This document shows, piece by piece, positions 32,194-40,592 of a DNA stretch of 64,000 nucleotides. The number at the start of each line of letters is the position of its first letter. Positions within the stretch are counted from its first letter, which is position 1. The DNA comes from Phycisphaerales bacterium (lineage in GTDB: Bacteria; Planctomycetota; Phycisphaerae; UBA1845; Fen-1342), in the NCBI GenBank assembly GCA_016710275.1, contig JADJXS010000001.1, positions 1,860,001 to 1,924,000 on the forward strand. Reading direction: 5' to 3'. A model generated the notes under the pieces. It did no database searches. It was not told where the DNA came from and saw nothing but the letters and a program-made list of their open reading frames with translations. The position numbers were made by a program, and so were the translations under genes.

Positions 32194-32267
32194 GCACTGT
32201 TAGCTCAATTGGATAGAGCGTCGGCCTACGGAGCCGAAGGTTGCAGGTTCGAATCCTGCACGGTGCG
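32194..32267 (+). tRNA. tRNA-Arg (anticodon ACG)
   Basis: Complete cloverleaf of 74 bases. The acceptor GCACTGT (32194-32200) pairs with ACGGTGC (32260-32266) with one G-T pair; discriminator G. The anticodon stem is TCGGC/GCCGA with loop CTACGGA (anticodon ACG, so A34 is presumably edited to inosine). The T-arm is GCAGG-TTCGAAT-CCTGC. It lies 84 bases after tRNA-Leu. CCA is not encoded. Confidence 0.95.
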
Positions 32268-32349
32268 TTCGACTGTCCCGCCGGATCAACCCCGCGCGAA
32301 TCTCATCGCCTGACCACATGCGGCATTCCGGTCGCAAGTCCGGGCTGTT

Positions 32350-32407
32350 GAAATTGAAAAGAGAAACCCCGTGCAACAGCGGGCCAGGCCCAATCCGTCG
32401 CACGGGG
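32350..32407 (-). terminator. Rho-independent terminator for the fasciclin gene
   Basis: On the minus strand, 31 bases past the fasciclin stop, an 8-bp stem CCCCGTGC/GCACGGGG (32407-32400 with 32374-32367) encloses a loop holding a GGGCC/GGCCC palindrome. A T-rich tract follows directly (TTTCTCTTTTCAATTT). This is a good intrinsic terminator for leftward transcription, and it separates that transcript from the tRNA genes. Confidence 0.75.
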
Positions 32408-32438
32408 CGTCCGTTTCATTCGTCCGGCAGAGCGCGGT

Positions 32439-33008
32439 TTAGTGACCGGCGCCCTTGTCGGCCGGCTTGGCAGCCGGCTTCTCGGCCGGGGTGATGACCG
32501 CGTCGATGACGTGGATCACGCCGTTGGCGCAGACGATGTCGGTCTTGGTGACGTTGGCGCCGTCGACCATGACCTTGCCGTCCTTGACGGTGATGCGAAC
32601 CTCGCCGCCCTGCAGCGTCTTGGCCGTCTTGCCGTCCATCTTGAGCACGTCGGCGGCGGTGACCTTGCCGCTGATGACGTGATACTTCAGGATGTCCTGC
32701 AGTTTCGACTTGTTCTCCGGCTTGGCCAGCGACTCGAGCGTCGCCTTGTCCAGCTTCTTGAAGGCCTCATCGGTCGGGGCGAAGACCGTGAACGGGCCTT
32801 TGCCCTTGAGGGCGGCAACCAGGTCGCCCTTCTCCAGCAGGCTGCACAGCGTCTTGAAGTTGTCGGCGCCGATCGCGGTGTCGACGATGTCCTTCGCAGC
32901 CGCCTCCTTCTTGTCCTGCGCCGCGGTCATCGTCGAGAAGCCCGCCAGAGCCACGAGCGCGACCGGCAGAGCCACACCGAACCACTTCCACGAAACGCGA
33001 CTGAACAT
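32439..33008 (-). CDS. Secreted fasciclin (FAS1) domain protein
   Basis: The 189-residue protein has a signal peptide (FGVALPVALVALAGFSTMTAA, then AQDKK) and one FAS1 domain. The domain contains KDIVDTAIGADNFKTL, the H1-type motif GPFTVFAPTDEAFKKL, LKYHVISGKV and VCANGVIHVIDAVI (H2 motif). A Lys/Pro/Ala tail ends the protein. FAS1 domains mediate adhesion or matrix contacts outside the cell. ATG 33008 is preferred because AAGGAG lies seven bases upstream; an in-frame start further out would add eight residues. It ends in a clear intrinsic terminator. Confidence 0.92.
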   Translation of the reverse strand: MFSRVSWKWFGVALPVALVALAGFSTMTAAQDKKEAAAKDIVDTAIGADNFKTLCSLLEKGDLVAALKGKGPFTVFAPTDEAFKKLDKATLESLAKPENKSKLQDILKYHVISGKVTAADVLKMDGKTAKTLQGGEVRITVKDGKVMVDGANVTKTDIVCANGVIHVIDAVITPAEKPAAKPADKGAGH

Positions 33009-33363
33009 GCAGAAACTCCTTATCAAATCCACCGGGGAACGCGGTGGCGCAACATTGCGCCGTCTGTGCCGAAACGGCTGCGTCTTTCCCGGGCGGATTC
33101 AAAGCGGGGGGTTATAGCGAGCGCGCCAGGCGCCCGCAATTGGCCTCTTGTGCGGATGAGCATTTCAGAGAGTTCTGAAACCAAAGTGCTGCACACCTGT
33201 ACGCTGCGGCGCCAGCGACCCAGAGAGTCGTCATTGCGTGCCTTTTCGACGTTCAACATGCCCTGATTATTCCGGCCAACGACCGAGTTGTCGAACGAAT
33301 TGAACGAATTTTCTGCGATTGGCGGTCCGCCGGGAAAGCACCGATAACGCTATCATCAAACCG
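33009..33363. other. Divergent intergenic region
   Basis: About 355 bases between the fasciclin gene and the polyprenol-kinase-like gene. It must carry the promoter of the fasciclin gene and probably that of the gene to the right. There is a short direct repeat (gaacgaatt twice near 33292-33310). No RNA gene or longer repeat was seen. Confidence 0.45.
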
Positions 33364-33990
33364 GTGATAGACTTACAGACTTCCGCAAGGGATGCCGGAA
33401 ACTTGGGATTTCGAGACGAAATTGCCCGCAAGTCGATCCACGGCGCATCCGCGCTGATCCCGCTGGCGTACTGGGCCTTCGCCCCGCGCTGGCTGGCGCT
33501 GAGCGTGGTCGCATGCCTGCTGGCCGTGGCGGTGGCGATCGAATTGGCGCGGCGCCGGCCCGGGCCTGTGAACCGGCTGGTGACGGCCTGGTTCGGCGGA
33601 ATGTTGCGCCCTTTTGAGAAATCCGGCTGGAGCGGCGCGACGTTTGTGCTCCTGGCCGGCCTGATCACGATCGCTTTGTTCCCGCAGATGATCGCGGTGG
33701 CGGCGCTGCTGGTGCTGGCGATTTCGGATTCGCTTGCGTCGCTGATCGGATCGCGCTTCGGCAAGGCCCGCTTTCTGGGCGGATCGATGGTCGGGAGCGG
33801 CGCGTTCTTCGTGTCGGCGGCGGCAATCTGCCTGTTGGTGCTGCCCTTCGCACCGGTTGCCGGTCTCCTCGCGTCGGCTGCGGCGACGATTGTCGAAGCG
33901 GCGAAGTTCCGTGTTCGCGGCGTTCCGCTGGACGACAACCTGAGTGTTCCGCTGGTGGTTGCCGGCGTGCTCTGGCTGCTGATCCGCTGA
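33364..33990 (+). CDS. Dolichol/polyprenol-kinase or CDP-diglyceride-synthase-like membrane protein
   Basis: About 208 residues with six or seven membrane helices. The pattern ARKSIHGASALIPLAYW at the N-terminus, LAISDSLASLIGSRFGKARF in the middle and AATIVEAAKFRVRGVPLDDNLSVPLV at the end is that of the SEC59/DGK1/phytol-kinase type of CTP-dependent lipid kinases (conserved D..A...G...G and the late E....D.N...P). It likely phosphorylates a long-chain prenol or diacylglycerol in the membrane. Start is uncertain: GTG 33364 is taken, while TTG 33319 is also in frame and neither has a good ribosome-binding site. Confidence 0.75.
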   Translation: MIDLQTSARDAGNLGFRDEIARKSIHGASALIPLAYWAFAPRWLALSVVACLLAVAVAIELARRRPGPVNRLVTAWFGGMLRPFEKSGWSGATFVLLAGLITIALFPQMIAVAALLVLAISDSLASLIGSRFGKARFLGGSMVGSGAFFVSAAAICLLVLPFAPVAGLLASAAATIVEAAKFRVRGVPLDDNLSVPLVVAGVLWLLIR

Positions 33991-34088
33991 TCAAGCCTCG
34001 GCGCCCGCACTCCCTATACACGCCGGACGCGCACGACCACAATGCCCGGAGTGCCGACGCAAAACCCCATCCCAGTGGAGTCCTTTGC

Positions 34089-36053
34089 ATGCTCCTCAAT
34101 GCCGCTTCCCGCCGTTGCCCGGTCCGCGCTCCGGCGGCTGTTTGCATCATGCTGGCGGCGTTCATCGCGACCTCTCCGCGTGTCACGCTGGGCGATTCGG
34201 TCAACTCGCCGAACATCACGTTGAACGTGGATACCAACCGCAGCGCCGGCCCCGGCGCCGGCAACGTCTCGCTCGTCGTGAACACGATCACGCTCGCCGA
34301 GACCACGCTGCCCGAGTACAGCTCAGGCGATGGGCGCTTCGTCTCCATTGCGGCACGACCGGGCTTTCGGTTTGATCCCACGTCGCCCGTCAGTGCCGTG
34401 AGCGCGACGATCGGCCTGAACGGCGGGGCACAGAACGTCGCCGCCGTTCTGACGCCCACCGGCGCCGAAAATGAAACGCTCGTCTTCAACTTCACGTCTG
34501 GCACCTCCTCCACCGTCCAGGACATCCTGCGAATCAGCGGGGTTCGGATCTTCATCGCCAGCGCAGCCGGCGCCGCCGGTCCCGCGCAGACGACGATGGT
34601 GATCAACTCCGCGGGCGTCGGCGGTGCGTTCGCGAACCAGGGCATAGTGGCCGCCAACATCACCCGCGGCGTCGCGGATCGGCTGGAGTTCGCCGCGCAG
34701 CCCGGATCGACGCAGTCAGGCGCCGCGCTGCTTCCTGCCGTGCGCATCGTGGATTTCGGCGGCAACACCGTGATCAACGACGCCCGGGCGATCACACTGA
34801 CGCTGCTGAGCAACCCCGCGGCCGCCGTGTTGGAGGGCATCACCCAGCAAAGCACGCAGTCGGGCATCGCAACCTGGGAAGCGGGGGACAACATGCGAAT
34901 CAGCACTGCGGCGGCCGGCTACACGCTGCGCGCCGTGCACGATGGTGCGGCATTCCTCACCAGCGACGCCGTGGAAAGCGAACCGTTCGAGATCACGGCC
35001 GGACCTCCGAACCAGCTCGTATTCTCGGTTCAGCCGACCGACACGCCGGCCGGTGGCGCACTGCTGGTCAGTGTGACGGTGCAGGACCAGGCTCAGAACA
35101 CGGTGACCGCGCCGGTGGATGTCACGCTGGACTCGGCGGTCAATCCGGGGGGGTGGCCGCTGCTGGTGGACTCGGAGTTGACCAAGTCGTCGGTCAACGG
35201 CGTGGCAACGTGGCTTGCGGCTGACAATCTGCGAATCAACTCCGCCATCGCCGAGTACCGCCTGCGCGCATCCGGCGCCGGTGCGCCGGTGGATTCCGCG
35301 ACATTCGCCATTACCGCCGGCGCGGCATCCAATCTGCGGTTCGTTCAGCAGCCGACGGGCACGCAGGAGAGTGCGACGATCATCCCGCCGGTGACAGTGG
35401 AAGTGACGGACGCTTTCGGCAACCGCGTCGCCGCTGTGACCGAGATCAGGCTCTCGTTGCAGTCACCTTGCGCCGGCACGCTGGACGGCGGCGTGGCGAC
35501 CTCGGTCAACGGCCTGGCGACGTTTTCCGCGATCCGCATCGACACACCCTGCCCGGGCGTGGTGCTCAGCGCCGCCGCCGACGGACTGACCGGCACCAAT
35601 TCAGGCGAACTCACCGTGACGGGGCTGCCGCCGGCGGCACTCCGTTTCGTTCAGCAGCCCACGGATGCGCTGGCCGGTGAGCCGCTGAATCCGCCCGTCA
35701 CAATCGAAATCGTGGATGCCGCGGGCAAACGCACCGCCAGCACCGCGACGGTTCAATTGGCGCTGCTCTCATCCTGCGGCGGAACGATCTCCCTGACGGC
35801 TGCGCAGGCTGTTGGCGGGTTGGCGACGTTCACCGTCCTGACTGCGGACACGCCCTGCAACGCCGCGACGCTGCAGGCGACCTCGACCGGCCTGACCGGT
35901 ACCACGTCGCAACCATTCAATATTGTCGATCCCGCCGTGAATCCCGGCCTCGCAGCCTGCGGCGCATGCGGACAGGGGGGAGCGCTGGCGGTTCTGCCGT
36001 TGCTGCTGTCATTGATCGGGATGAAGCGCTACGGGGTGCGTCGGCGGAGGTAG
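34089..36053 (+). CDS. Secreted protein with four Ig-like repeats and C-terminal anchor tail
   Basis: The 654-residue protein has a signal peptide (ICIMLAAFIATSPRVTLGD-like, residues 15-36) and a beta-rich N-terminal domain (residues 37-190). Four repeats of about 105 residues start near 196, 309, 413 and 515. Each has the form L.F..QPT.T.AG....P.VTV.V.D..GN.V......V.L.L.S, resembling bacterial Ig-like adhesin domains. The C-terminus is CGACGQGGALAVLPLLLSLI followed by GMKRYGVRRRR: a Cys-rich motif, a membrane helix and a basic end. This matches the shape of GlyGly- and MYXO-type C-terminal sorting signals. It is likely a surface protein held by that tail. Possible -10 box TATACA at 34015-34020. 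Confidence 0.82.
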   Translation: MLLNAASRRCPVRAPAAVCIMLAAFIATSPRVTLGDSVNSPNITLNVDTNRSAGPGAGNVSLVVNTITLAETTLPEYSSGDGRFVSIAARPGFRFDPTSPVSAVSATIGLNGGAQNVAAVLTPTGAENETLVFNFTSGTSSTVQDILRISGVRIFIASAAGAAGPAQTTMVINSAGVGGAFANQGIVAANITRGVADRLEFAAQPGSTQSGAALLPAVRIVDFGGNTVINDARAITLTLLSNPAAAVLEGITQQSTQSGIATWEAGDNMRISTAAAGYTLRAVHDGAAFLTSDAVESEPFEITAGPPNQLVFSVQPTDTPAGGALLVSVTVQDQAQNTVTAPVDVTLDSAVNPGGWPLLVDSELTKSSVNGVATWLAADNLRINSAIAEYRLRASGAGAPVDSATFAITAGAASNLRFVQQPTGTQESATIIPPVTVEVTDAFGNRVAAVTEIRLSLQSPCAGTLDGGVATSVNGLATFSAIRIDTPCPGVVLSAAADGLTGTNSGELTVTGLPPAALRFVQQPTDALAGEPLNPPVTIEIVDAAGKRTASTATVQLALLSSCGGTISLTAAQAVGGLATFTVLTADTPCNAATLQATSTGLTGTTSQPFNIVDPAVNPGLAACGACGQGGALAVLPLLLSLIGMKRYGVRRRR

Positions 36054-36284
36054 GACGAGTGCGGGCGGACGGCGCGGTGGGAGCGCGACGGTTGCAACGC
36101 CGCACCCCGCGCTTCGTGCCGCGCGCCGGCACGAAGCGATCGGTCGGCGACGAGCGGGCGCCGAATCCGGCCTGTTGTTGTTAGTGAACTTCGCCGTTGT
36201 TGGAAGTTGGAGTGGTCGAGGACGAGCCGATTCCGTTGACATCCGGGATCAGGCGTTCCTTCATCAATCGGCCAATCTTGAACT

Positions 36285-36527
36285 TCACTGTGCGGCCTTG
36301 CCGGGAACATAGACGGGTTCGAGAGTCTTGGGGTTTTGCGCGCGGCGGGCGGCCCGCTCGCGCAGCTCAAACACGCCAAAATCGCGAAACTCCAGCCGGT
36401 TGCCGGCGGCCAGTTCAGTAATGATCTCATCGAGAAACCGCTGCACCACGCGCTTGACGAGAACGCGCTTGCTGCCGCTGTCTTCCGCGATACGATCGAC
36501 CAAGTCTTTCTTGGTGATGGTCTTCAT
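36285..36527 (-). CDS. HU-family DNA-binding protein, apparently frameshifted at the C-terminus
   Basis: The 80-residue product has a normal HU/IHF start (TKKDLVDRIAEDSGSKRVLV), the helix to beta-arm region LEFRDFGVFELRERAARRAQNP and the arm return VYVPGK. It then ends as AAQ-stop at 36285. The +1 frame continues with VKFKIGRLMKERL and runs to a TAA at 36181, which is exactly the usual HU C-terminal strand and helix. One base appears to be missing near 36290-36295. Either the reading is a sequencing error or the gene has a truncated C-terminus. ATG 36527 has GGGGA eight bases upstream, and an ATG at 36539 has none. Confidence 0.8.
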   Translation of the reverse strand: MKTITKKDLVDRIAEDSGSKRVLVKRVVQRFLDEIITELAAGNRLEFRDFGVFELRERAARRAQNPKTLEPVYVPGKAAQ

Positions 36528-36720
36528 CGCGTTCCCCATGCCGGCCGACGCGCATCGCGCCGGCGGGATCCCCTCTTTCCCTCACGGTTGCCCATGCCCA
36601 CGATTCGAGAATAGCGGACTGACTCGCTCCGAATAAGTCCAGCGCGGATCATAAGGGAATCAACCCGGCGCTTCAAGCTGAAATCAACGAGTTATGGCAC
36701 CCTATGCGCTGCAACCCCAT

Positions 36721-39369
36721 CTATTTCCGCCGCTTATGGGAGCTTCGAGAACTGCTGGATCGGGGCTGACGGACACCCGTCTGCCCGGTTTGCGCGCGTT
36801 TCCGACGCGATTTTCCGCCCTTGGCGGCTGCCTGGCGGGTCAGCGCCGGAATCGCTTGCGCCAGCACCTGGTCCACGGTGGACGCGGTCACGATCTTCAG
36901 GCTCGATCGCACTTCAGCGGGAACATCTTCCAGGTCTGGTGCGTTGCGCGCCGGGATCACCACCGTCCGGATCCCCGCGCGGTGAGCCGCCAGGAGCTTT
37001 TCCTTCAACCCGCCGATCGGCAACACCAGCCCGCGCAGGGTAATCTCCCCGGTCAAGGCCACCGAGGCATCCGCGGGGTGATGGGATAGGAGCGACGCCA
37101 GCGCCGTCACCATCGCCACGCCGGCTGACGGTCCGTCCTTCGGGATTCCGCCCGCGGGCACGTGAACGTGCACGTCCAGATTCGGCAGATCGCTGACGTC
37201 CAGCCCCCAGTCCGATGCTCGGGATCGCAAGAGCGACAGCGCCGCCATCGCCGACTCGCGCATCACGTCGCCGATCTGCCCGGTCAACTGGAAGCTTCCG
37301 CGACCGCGCATGGCCGTCGCTTCGACAAAGATGATCTCGCCGCCGACGGGGGTGTAGGCCAGCCCGGTGGCCACGCCGACCACGCCCCTGACCTGCGCCA
37401 GCTCCGTTTCAAAGCGACGCGGACCCAGCGGCGCCTCCAGGTCCGGCGCTGCGATCGTCGGCGGATCCGACTGGCCGCGCGCGACGCGCGCAGCGCGGTG
37501 ACGGCAGACGCTGCCGATGTTCCGCTCCAGGTTGCGCACGCCCGCTTCGCGGGTGTACCCCTCGATCAGCAGGCGCAGCGCATCATCCTCAAAGCGGATG
37601 TCGCGACCCGCCAGGCCGTTGGCGTCGAGTTGCTTGGGCACCAGGTAGCGCTTGGCGATTTCGAGCTTCTCGGTCAGCGTGTAACCGGGAAGGGCGATGA
37701 CCTCCATGCGGTCGAGCAGGGGGGCGGGGACCGGGTCGAGCAGGTTCGCGGTCGCGATGAACAGCACGCGCGAGAGATCGAAGGGCACGGCAAGATAGTG
37801 ATCCGTGAAGCTGTGATTCTGCTCAGGGTCGAGGACTTCGAGAAGCGCGGAGGCGGGATCGCCGCGGAAGTCCGCACCGAGCTTGTCCAGTTCGTCCAGC
37901 ATGATGACCGGGTTTCGCGTGCCGCAGCGCTTCAGCTCGTGCACGATCCGCCCGGGAATCGCCCCGATGTACGTCCGGCGATGACCGCGGATGTCGGCCT
38001 CGTCGCGAACGCCGCCCAGCGCGATGCGGGCGAACTTGCGCCCCAGCGCCCGTGCGATGCTGTGCCCCAGCGACGTCTTGCCCACGCCGGGCGGGCCGAC
38101 AAAGCAGAGAATCGGCCCGCGGCCCTCCGGCTTGAGCCGGCGGACGGCCAGGTACTCGATGATTCGGCGCTTGATCTTCTCCAGCCCGAAATGATCCGCG
38201 TCGAGCACCTGCTGGGCGTGATCGAGGTCGAGGCTGTCGGTCGTTTCGGCCCTCCAGGGCATTTCGCAGAGCCACTCGAGATAATCCCGGATGACGCCGC
38301 TTTCGGGCGATGCCGACGGGATGCGCTCCAACCGCTCCAGTTCGCGGTTGGCCTCCCGGGCGACCGCCTCCGGCATGCCGGCGGCGTCGAGTCGCTTGCG
38401 AAGCCCCTCGCGATCGGCGGAAGCGCCATCCTGTTCGCCGAGCTCCTTGCGGATGGCCTTCATCTGCTCCTGAAGGAAATAGCGCCGCTGGGTCTTGTCC
38501 ACCTCCGCGGCCACGTCGCCCTGAATCTTGGCGGCCAGTTCCAGCACCTCGATCTGGTTCTGCAGGATGGCGATGATCTTGCGCAGGCGGTCGGCGACGT
38601 CAAAGGTCTCGAGCAGTTCCTGCTTGGCCACCATCCCCATCGAGAGATTCGCGGATAGAAAATCCGCCAGCGCCCCGGGCGCCTCGATGTTGTGCAGGAT
38701 CGTCGCGGCTTCCTCGGGGATGTTGGGGCTTAGCTCGATGATGCGGGCCGCGATCTGCCGGGCGTTGTGAACCAGCGCCGAAATCTCGATGTTGGAGTCC
38801 GCCGAGTCCTCGGATGGATGGATCGACGCCCGCCAGTAGGGATCGGAGCTGACGAACTCCGACACACCCACGCGCACGATGCCGTGCACCAGCAGGTTGT
38901 GCGTGCCGTCGGGGTTGCGCAACAGCTTGACGATCGACGCCGCGCAGCCAACGCGATACACGTCGTCGAGCGTCGGATCCTCCGTGTCCGATCGGCGCTG
39001 CGTGAGGACCACCAGCAGCCGGTCGCCGCGCATCACGTCGTCGATCAGCCGCTTGCTCTTCTCGCGGCCAACGGTGAGCGGCACGACGGTGCCGGGAAAG
39101 ACCACCACCTCGCGAACGGGCAGCGCCGGCAAGACCTCGGGCAGCCTGCCCGATCCGTTCGTCTCGGGGCTATCCGCATTTCGCCGTTGCTGAGGTGGTG
39201 ACGGCGGGCTGTTCTGTGCAACGCTCTCCTCGCCGGGCGCGCGAGCGGCCGGAGAGTTGTCGGTTGGCGCTGGGCCAGAGCCTGCCGAAGGCCCGCCGGC
39301 GCGGTCGCTTTCAGGCGCGGCCGATCCCGCCGCGGGCTTTTTATGCGCCGGCGAGTCAGTCTTCCCCAT
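36721..39369 (-). CDS. lon: ATP-dependent protease Lon
   Basis: AAA+ serine protease that degrades misfolded and regulatory proteins. The 882-residue product has an N-terminal Pro/Ala/Ser-rich extension (about residues 1-70) and the LON substrate domain (LPALPVREVVVFPG). The AAA+ module has Walker A GPPGVGKTS at 425-433, and the protease domain has Ser748 in GPSAGVAM and Lys791 in GGLKEKLL, the catalytic dyad 43 residues apart as in other Lon proteins. The last 35 residues are strongly basic (GGKSRRKRAQTGQ.. to KRRK). The extension at both ends makes it about 80 residues longer than usual. Its ATG lies 14 bases inside the hsp20 end, so the two are coupled. Confidence 0.95.
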   Translation of the reverse strand: MGKTDSPAHKKPAAGSAAPESDRAGGPSAGSGPAPTDNSPAARAPGEESVAQNSPPSPPQQRRNADSPETNGSGRLPEVLPALPVREVVVFPGTVVPLTVGREKSKRLIDDVMRGDRLLVVLTQRRSDTEDPTLDDVYRVGCAASIVKLLRNPDGTHNLLVHGIVRVGVSEFVSSDPYWRASIHPSEDSADSNIEISALVHNARQIAARIIELSPNIPEEAATILHNIEAPGALADFLSANLSMGMVAKQELLETFDVADRLRKIIAILQNQIEVLELAAKIQGDVAAEVDKTQRRYFLQEQMKAIRKELGEQDGASADREGLRKRLDAAGMPEAVAREANRELERLERIPSASPESGVIRDYLEWLCEMPWRAETTDSLDLDHAQQVLDADHFGLEKIKRRIIEYLAVRRLKPEGRGPILCFVGPPGVGKTSLGHSIARALGRKFARIALGGVRDEADIRGHRRTYIGAIPGRIVHELKRCGTRNPVIMLDELDKLGADFRGDPASALLEVLDPEQNHSFTDHYLAVPFDLSRVLFIATANLLDPVPAPLLDRMEVIALPGYTLTEKLEIAKRYLVPKQLDANGLAGRDIRFEDDALRLLIEGYTREAGVRNLERNIGSVCRHRAARVARGQSDPPTIAAPDLEAPLGPRRFETELAQVRGVVGVATGLAYTPVGGEIIFVEATAMRGRGSFQLTGQIGDVMRESAMAALSLLRSRASDWGLDVSDLPNLDVHVHVPAGGIPKDGPSAGVAMVTALASLLSHHPADASVALTGEITLRGLVLPIGGLKEKLLAAHRAGIRTVVIPARNAPDLEDVPAEVRSSLKIVTASTVDQVLAQAIPALTRQAAAKGGKSRRKRAQTGQTGVRQPRSSSSRSSHKRRK

Positions 39370-39790
39370 GAGCGGCTCCCATGCGGGGCAGGATCACCCA
39401 CAGATATCCGTCGGCGTAGCGGGCCGACACGCGCTGCGGGTCGATCGCGATCGGGAGATCGATGGTCCGGGAGAAAGGCCCTTCGTCAATCTCCAGGACG
39501 TGCAGGTTCTGAACGGGCGGACCGTCCGGCGGGCGTGGGTGCGAACGGGAGCCGCTGAGGGTCAGGCGCGTCGGCCCGATGCAGGAGACGTCGATTTCGT
39601 CGGGCGACATGCCGGCCAGATCGACGCACAACAGCAGGCCGTCAGTCCCCTCGTAGAGATTGATGCCGGGAGTCCAGGTGTGCGCCCCGCGATATCCGAC
39701 GAAGCTGCGCTGCAGCATCTCGTCCATCATCGCGCGGATTGTCCGCGACCAATGTCGGCTTTCCTGTGGATCGAAGTTCTTGTAGGACAT
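39356..39790 (-). CDS. Hsp20/alpha-crystallin small heat-shock protein
   Basis: The 144-residue small chaperone has an N-terminal arm (YKNFDPQESRHWSR), then an alpha-crystallin domain with TPGINLYEGTDGLLLCVDLAGM, DEIDVSC, LTLSGSR, and FSRTIDLPIAIDPQRVSARYADGYLWVILP. The last segment is the A.Y.DGVL.V.LPK-type signature without the usual I/V-X-I/V tail. ATG 39790 is chosen; upstream codons do not look coding. Its stop overlaps the start of lon, pairing a holdase with a protease. Confidence 0.88.
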   Translation of the reverse strand: MSYKNFDPQESRHWSRTIRAMMDEMLQRSFVGYRGAHTWTPGINLYEGTDGLLLCVDLAGMSPDEIDVSCIGPTRLTLSGSRSHPRPPDGPPVQNLHVLEIDEGPFSRTIDLPIAIDPQRVSARYADGYLWVILPRMGAAHGED

Positions 39791-39978
39791 GCGAGAATCG
39801 CCGCTCCCGGCGCCGCGCTGAAGGTCTTCAGTGTAAGCTCGCTGAGCGATTCTACCCGGTCGGCATTGGATTGCGTCCAACTCTCGCATCTTCGGCAGCG
39901 CCTAGGATGGGGGGCGGAGGGAGGTAGAGCCGGGCCGCAAACAGCGTCTATCTGCAGCCAGTTTGGAGGCGGTGACTG

Positions 39979-40467
39979 ATGGAGCGCGTGAACCTGCGCG
40001 AAAACTTGCTGCTCCGACGATCAATTATTGTGGTTTGCACGGGCGGCGCAGCCTGGATTCTCGGCTGGCATACGCCCGATGGTCGAGGGTTCGTAGCACC
40101 GAGCTGGGAGCTCCAATTTGCAATCCTTCTGCCGCTGATCTGCGCAATTGCAGGCGCGCTCGTGCGAAGCGCCTTCGTCGCGCTCATCGCGACGGTGATG
40201 GCTCACGGTGCATGGACTCTCGGAGCATGGACGGCAACATGCCCCGCGGATCGCGGACCTATATTCCTTGGGGCGACTTTGACGTTTGGCTCGCTTGGTA
40301 TCGCATGGAGCTTGCCATTTGGCCTGCTCGGCAGCCTGATCGCTCGTGCTCGTGCGGAGCGACGGACGAACGGCCTCCGGTGTCCTAGGTGCGATTATCC
40401 GCGTGAGGGGCTGGACTCACTGAGGTGCCCAGAGTGCGGGTGGGACGCCGAGCACCCGAAAGCCTGA
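39979..40467 (+). CDS. Membrane protein with C-terminal zinc ribbon
   Basis: The 162-residue protein has about four membrane helices (residues 14-31, 45-63, 66-85, 95-120), then a short basic linker and a CPRCDYPREGL..CPECGWD zinc ribbon of the C-x2-C..C-x2-C type. This short CxxC-(Y)-D..GL...CPECG ribbon recurs in many planctomycete membrane proteins. No function is known. It stands between divergent hsp20 and a convergent glycosyltransferase. Confidence 0.75.
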   Translation: MERVNLRENLLLRRSIIVVCTGGAAWILGWHTPDGRGFVAPSWELQFAILLPLICAIAGALVRSAFVALIATVMAHGAWTLGAWTATCPADRGPIFLGATLTFGSLGIAWSLPFGLLGSLIARARAERRTNGLRCPRCDYPREGLDSLRCPECGWDAEHPKA

Positions 40468-40592
40468 TCGCGGATTGACGCCGTTCCCCGTCTCTCGCAA
40501 GGACCATAGGAACAGCCAGGCGTAGACCGTGCTGAGTTTCGATTGAGCGGCACCTCGAACCCCCCACAGAAGCGAGCGGTTTATCGTATCTG

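Noticed and set aside
37162..38658. Long open frame on the plus strand opposite lon
   Set aside because: It is the shadow of the lon gene, whose domains and active site are certain.
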